DNA from: CAZAGT01 sp964484515
GTDB lineage: Bacteria; Desulfobacterota; DSM-4660; Desulfatiglandales; HGW-15
Length of the DNA: 8,270 bases
Assembly: GCA_964484515.1 (NCBI GenBank)
Contig: CAZAGT010000227.1
Coordinates: forward strand, 1-8,270
Direction of reading: 5' to 3'
In this document: piece after piece, positions 5,973 through 8,270 of the stretch
Numbering within the stretch: the stretch's first letter is position 1
How the letters are laid out: each line of letters starts with the position of its first letter
Notes under the pieces: generated by a model
Databases searched by the model: none
What the model saw: only the letters and a program-made list of their open reading frames with translations
Told to the model about the DNA's origin: nothing
Translations under genes and position numbers: made by a program

Positions 5973-6232
5973 TTGTGCTGAGGCTGTCGGAAAACGCCCA
6001 TCTGTTGCGTTACCCTCATCCCTCGTCACTGCGGCGTACGCAAGAGCTCAAAGGTAGAAGGTGGAAGGCTGAAGGGCAAAACTCTCTGAAATCTTTTGTT
6101 TTGTCTCAGACCTTGAGTCTTGGGCCTTGAGCCCTGCGCCTTTCATTTACGCCTCATTCCTCGGGATTTCGGAAGCCTTGCACTGGACATTTTCCATCAG
6201 TCTCAGAGAAGTCGGTTTTTCGACAGCTTCGC
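5973..6232 (+). repeat. MITE-like dispersed repeat, copy B
   Basis: A 260-bp element in the same orientation as copy A (3524-3804). The left end GAGGCTGTCGGAAAACG (5980-5996) and right end GGTTTTTCGACAGCTTC (6214-6230) are better preserved as inverted repeats than those of A. Bases 6048-6168 are identical to 3611-3731. The right end stops about 19 bases past the tag stop codon, so B fills the space between tag and the next gene. No transposase frame lies inside. Frames read across it on the minus strand are short and lack a start with a ribosome binding site. Confidence 0.8.
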
Positions 6233-6250
6233 TACTTCACTTAAAAACGA

Positions 6251-6820
6251 TCACACCTCACTATACCGGTAACAATCGACCGTATGGTCGTTGACCATCC
6301 CCACCGCCTGCATGAAGGCATAACAGATGGTGGACCCTACAAATCGGAACCCCCTTTTTTTGAGATGGCGGCTCATGTGCTCGGATTCCTCAGTCTTTGA
6401 GGGGATCTCGTCCAGGGTTTTCCAAGCATTTCTCATAGGTGTCCCGTTTACGAATTGCCAGATAAAAGCGTCAAACGTGCCGAACTCTTTCTGGACGGTC
6501 AGAAATGCGTTTGCGTTTAGGATTGCGGCTTCTATTTTGAGCCGGTTTCGGACGATCCCGGGGTCGCTGAGGAGCTTCTTCACCCTGGCAGAATTGAACC
6601 CGGCCACTTTCCGGGGATTGAAGTTCTGAAAGGCCTTGCGATAGTTCTGGCGCTTTTTCAATATGGTGATCCAGCTAAGCCCGGCCTGAGCACCCTCCAG
6701 GATGAGGAACTCGAAGAGCTTCCGATCGTCATGCAGAGGCACCCCCCACTCCGTATCATGATAGGTGATGTAAAGGGGATCATCGCCCGCCCAACGGCAT
6801 CTGGTTTTCTTGACAGTCAC
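6251..6820 (-). CDS. tag: DNA-3-methyladenine glycosylase I
   Basis: A 189-residue protein of full Tag length. It removes 3-methyladenine from alkylated DNA by cleaving the N-glycosidic bond, starting cytoplasmic base excision repair. Family landmarks are intact. The zinc-binding set known from E. coli Tag (Cys4, His17, His175, Cys179) corresponds to Cys8, His21, His179 and Cys183. The catalytic-pocket Glu38 corresponds to Glu42 in LEGAQAGLSW. DPLYITYHDTEWGVP, SWITILKKRQNYR, GIVRNRLKI and KKRGFRFVGSTICYAFMQA also match the family closely. The start is GTG 6820, with GGGGAG ending 5 bases upstream. A small inverted repeat, TCACG-N7-CGTGA (6848-6864), lies just upstream and could be an operator, but this is weak. 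It has no operon partner: copy B follows it and the hairpin-rich block precedes it. Confidence 0.97.
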   Translation of the reverse strand: MTVKKTRCRWAGDDPLYITYHDTEWGVPLHDDRKLFEFLILEGAQAGLSWITILKKRQNYRKAFQNFNPRKVAGFNSARVKKLLSDPGIVRNRLKIEAAILNANAFLTVQKEFGTFDAFIWQFVNGTPMRNAWKTLDEIPSKTEESEHMSRHLKKRGFRFVGSTICYAFMQAVGMVNDHTVDCYRYSEV

Positions 6821-6878
6821 AATAGCTCCCCTTCTTTCACCTTGATCTCACGAAGATAGCGTGAAGAAAGGATATTTT

Positions 6879-7235
6879 GCCACAGACTCACGCAGACACA
6901 CACGGACTTCCCGTCTGCGGACTCGCCAGAGGCGGGTAAACCCTCCTGAGGCGGGCAAGCTTCGCAGACGGGAAACAGCCATCGCTTCGCGATACATCAT
7001 TCAAGGCCTAGTACCGTTTCTTGCTGAGTAGCTGCATCCAAAGAAACACTATTTCACGTTTACGTGTTACCGATGTCTGGCCCGAAGGGCCTGACGTTTC
7101 ATACCTGGACAAGTCGTCCAGACATGAGTCTACGGATGTCTGTGTCTGCTTGCCGGTTCGTAGCTCACTGAGCGCCCGTCCTCCGCAGTACCCTGCTACG
7201 GAGGATGGAAAGCCTGGTCTGTGTGGGTCTGTGGC
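6879..7235. repeat. 357-bp hairpin-rich block bounded by inverted repeats
   Basis: GCCACAGACTCACGCAGAC (6879-6897) and its inverted partner (7217-7235) match at 17 of 19 positions and bound the block. Inside are a perfect 12-bp stem TTCCCGTCTGCG/CGCAGACGGGAA (6908-6919 with 6963-6974), CACGT-TT-ACGTG (7055-7066), GTCTGGCCC-GAA-GGGCCTGAC with one mismatch (7075-7095), CTGGAC-N5-GTCCAG (7105-7121), and TCCTCCG...CGGAGGA with an inner CAG/CTG pair (7179-7205). ATGTCTGG (7073-7080) can also pair with CCAGACAT (7118-7125), competing with the two smaller hairpins. No coding frame is convincing. It could be a nested MITE-like element, a structured RNA or a dispersed intergenic repeat. The flanks 6821-6878 and 7236-7436 show no gene either. 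Confidence 0.6.
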
Positions 7236-7392
7236 CAGAGATCGTTCTTAGCTGCTTCTCGTACTGCCTCTCTGTAGTGATTATGAATTCTAAACCTGTC
7301 CCATGGCCTCTAACCCCCAAGCCGCATTCCGGCCTGAACACCGCATATCTTGTAGTTCCTTTCTCCTTGACACACAAGGCAAATTCCCACAA

Positions 7393-7409
7393 GCTTTTCA
7401 TTAAAAAGC
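7393..7409 (+). promoter_or_regulatory. A/T-rich hairpin in the oxidoreductase leader
   Basis: GCTTTT and AAAAGC pair around a short loop about 28 bases before the oxidoreductase ATG. A TTGACA sits at 7367-7372, but no -10 box lies at the usual spacing, so I do not call a promoter. The hairpin could act in the leader or be a chance A/T-rich palindrome. Confidence 0.25.
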
Positions 7410-7436
7410 GAGTTCTTATCAGAATCGGAAGCTCCT

Positions 7437-8270
7437 ATGACAGTCAAAATAGTGAAAAGTGTTTGCGGCCTTTGCACCGGCAGCTGCGGTGTCCTGATCA
7501 CCCTGGAAGACGGGAAACCGGTCACGATCAACGGGGACCCCGAAAGTCCGCCCAACAGGGGCGGCATGTGCAAGATCGGCCTCGCCTCCCTGGAATATCT
7601 CAATCATCCCGATCGCCTCAAACGCCCCCTCAAGAGATCCGGCGGGCGGGGTGAGGGCAAGTGGGAGGAGATCTCCTGGGATGAGGCCTTTGATCTGGCC
7701 TCTGACGGACTGAACAGGGCGAAGCAGGCCCATGGTCCCGAATCGGTCGTGATGGTGCATGGATCGGCAAAGGGAGCGATGGACACGCACCTCGTGCGAT
7801 TAGCCAATGCCTTTGGCACGCCCAACGTGGTCTGCTCCGACCATGTCTGCCATGTCCCGCGGATGCTGGCGGCCGAATTGACGTTTGGGTTTTTACCGGC
7901 TGCTGATTACGGACATCCGCCGGCATGTGTCCTTGTCTGGGGCTCCAACATGGCGGCCACCCGCTCTAATGTATACCGAAGCTTCAACATGGCCGTGAAG
8001 GCAGGAACAAAGGTCGTTTCGATCGACCCCCTGGAGACGGGGATTGCAAAGAGAGCGGACCTTTGGCTGCAAATCAGGCCGGGAACGGATCTGGCGCTCG
8101 CCCTGGGGATGTTGAATGTCATCATCAGCGAGGACCTTTACGATAGGGACTTTGTCAGCCATTGGACCGTCGGTTTTGATCGGCTCAAGGAACACGTCCG
8201 GAAATATCCTCCGGATAGGGTGTCTGAAATCACATGGATACCAGCGGATCTGATCATAGAGGCCGCAAGA
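7437..8270 (+). CDS. Molybdopterin (Mo-bisPGD) oxidoreductase, N-terminal part
   Basis: The first 278 codons of a DMSO-reductase-family catalytic subunit run past the window end; full members are usually 650-900 residues. The N-terminal [4Fe-4S] motif is complete: Cys10-x2-Cys13-x3-Cys17-x27-Cys45 (VCGLCTGSCG...GGMCKIG), with the usual Lys after the last Cys. Then come the typical KWEEISWDEAFDLA segment (75-88), GPESVVM, and WGSNMAATR and VVSIDPLETGIAKRADLWLQIRPGTDLALALGMLN of the cofactor-binding domains. Cys138 in SDHVCHVPR is placed as a Mo-ligating Cys. No twin-arginine signal is present, so it is probably cytoplasmic. ATG 7437 has GGAAG 5 bases upstream. The nearest well-known sequence I can compare from memory is acetylene hydratase. 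Its catalytic Asp between the second and third Cys is Thr14 here, so that reaction is unlikely. Electron-transfer partners would be downstream, out of view. Confidence 0.95.
   Translation, partial: MTVKIVKSVCGLCTGSCGVLITLEDGKPVTINGDPESPPNRGGMCKIGLASLEYLNHPDRLKRPLKRSGGRGEGKWEEISWDEAFDLASDGLNRAKQAHGPESVVMVHGSAKGAMDTHLVRLANAFGTPNVVCSDHVCHVPRMLAAELTFGFLPAADYGHPPACVLVWGSNMAATRSNVYRSFNMAVKAGTKVVSIDPLETGIAKRADLWLQIRPGTDLALALGMLNVIISEDLYDRDFVSHWTVGFDRLKEHVRKYPPDRVSEITWIPADLIIEAAR

Noticed and set aside
7165..7401. Minus-strand 78-codon frame (begins MKSLWEFALCVKEKGTTRY)
   Set aside because: The first half looks somewhat protein-like, but there is no ribosome binding site, it runs into the hairpin block, and I could not tie it to a family. 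It could be a gene or repeat fossil.
7367..7404. Sigma-70 promoter from TTGACA at 7367
   Set aside because: No acceptable -10 box occurs at 16-18 bases; the nearest A/T-rich match is about 26 bases away.
7437..7580. Acetylene hydratase
   Set aside because: Overall similarity from memory is good, but the catalytic Asp between the second and third cluster cysteines is Thr14 here.
7205..7926. Frames at 7205-7654 (plus) and 7419-7926 (minus)
   Set aside because: They overlap the well-supported oxidoreductase frame and are out of frame or antisense.

Overview
The window looks like chromosomal sequence from an anaerobic, probably sulfate-reducing or syntrophic member of the Desulfobacterota. This is an inference from gene types and style. 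There is a URO-D superfamily protein of the kind expanded in those genomes, the start of a cytoplasmic molybdopterin oxidoreductase, a DUF302 protein, a stand-alone double-CBS protein, and intergenic regions crowded with short dispersed repeats and hairpins. No rRNA, tRNA, CRISPR array, transposase or phage gene was seen.

Layout. Bases 1-293 hold at most the tail of a plus-strand gene (weak). From 294 to about 6820 every supported gene is on the minus strand. In order of increasing coordinate they are: a URO-D family gene broken by a one-base frameshift (294-1381); a family 2 glycosyltransferase (1582-2313) with a hairpin terminator; a small Arg-rich protein with repeated RRxGx[DE]RR motifs (2544-2870); a double-CBS protein (3056-3508); a 49-codon ORF with a strong ribosome binding site whose 3' part is repeat DNA (3706-3855); an exported protein of unknown function (3923-4450); a DUF302 protein (4560-4949); a polytopic membrane protein resembling phospholipid or isoprenylcysteine methyltransferases (5080-5787); and 3-methyladenine DNA glycosylase I, tag (6251-6820). 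On the plus strand, a Mo-bisPGD oxidoreductase begins at 7437 and runs off the end.

Repeats. Two copies of a 260-281 bp element lie in the same orientation at 3524-3804 and 5973-6232. They share a 121-bp stretch that reads as identical and end in imperfect inverted repeats (GAGGCTGTCG...CGACAGCYTC), as a non-autonomous MITE-like element would. They bracket the exported protein, DUF302 and methyltransferase genes. A short inverted relative (4464-4518) sits just upstream of the exported-protein gene's ribosome binding site. A separate block at 6879-7235, between tag and the oxidoreductase, is bounded by a 19-bp inverted repeat and packed with hairpins.

Genes working together. No complete pathway can be read here. 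The genes are mostly separated by 100-200 bp and are not translationally coupled, so they look like individually expressed units in a repeat-rich accessory stretch. The tag gene (alkylation repair) is the most certain call. The oxidoreductase is certain at family level, but its substrate is unknown.
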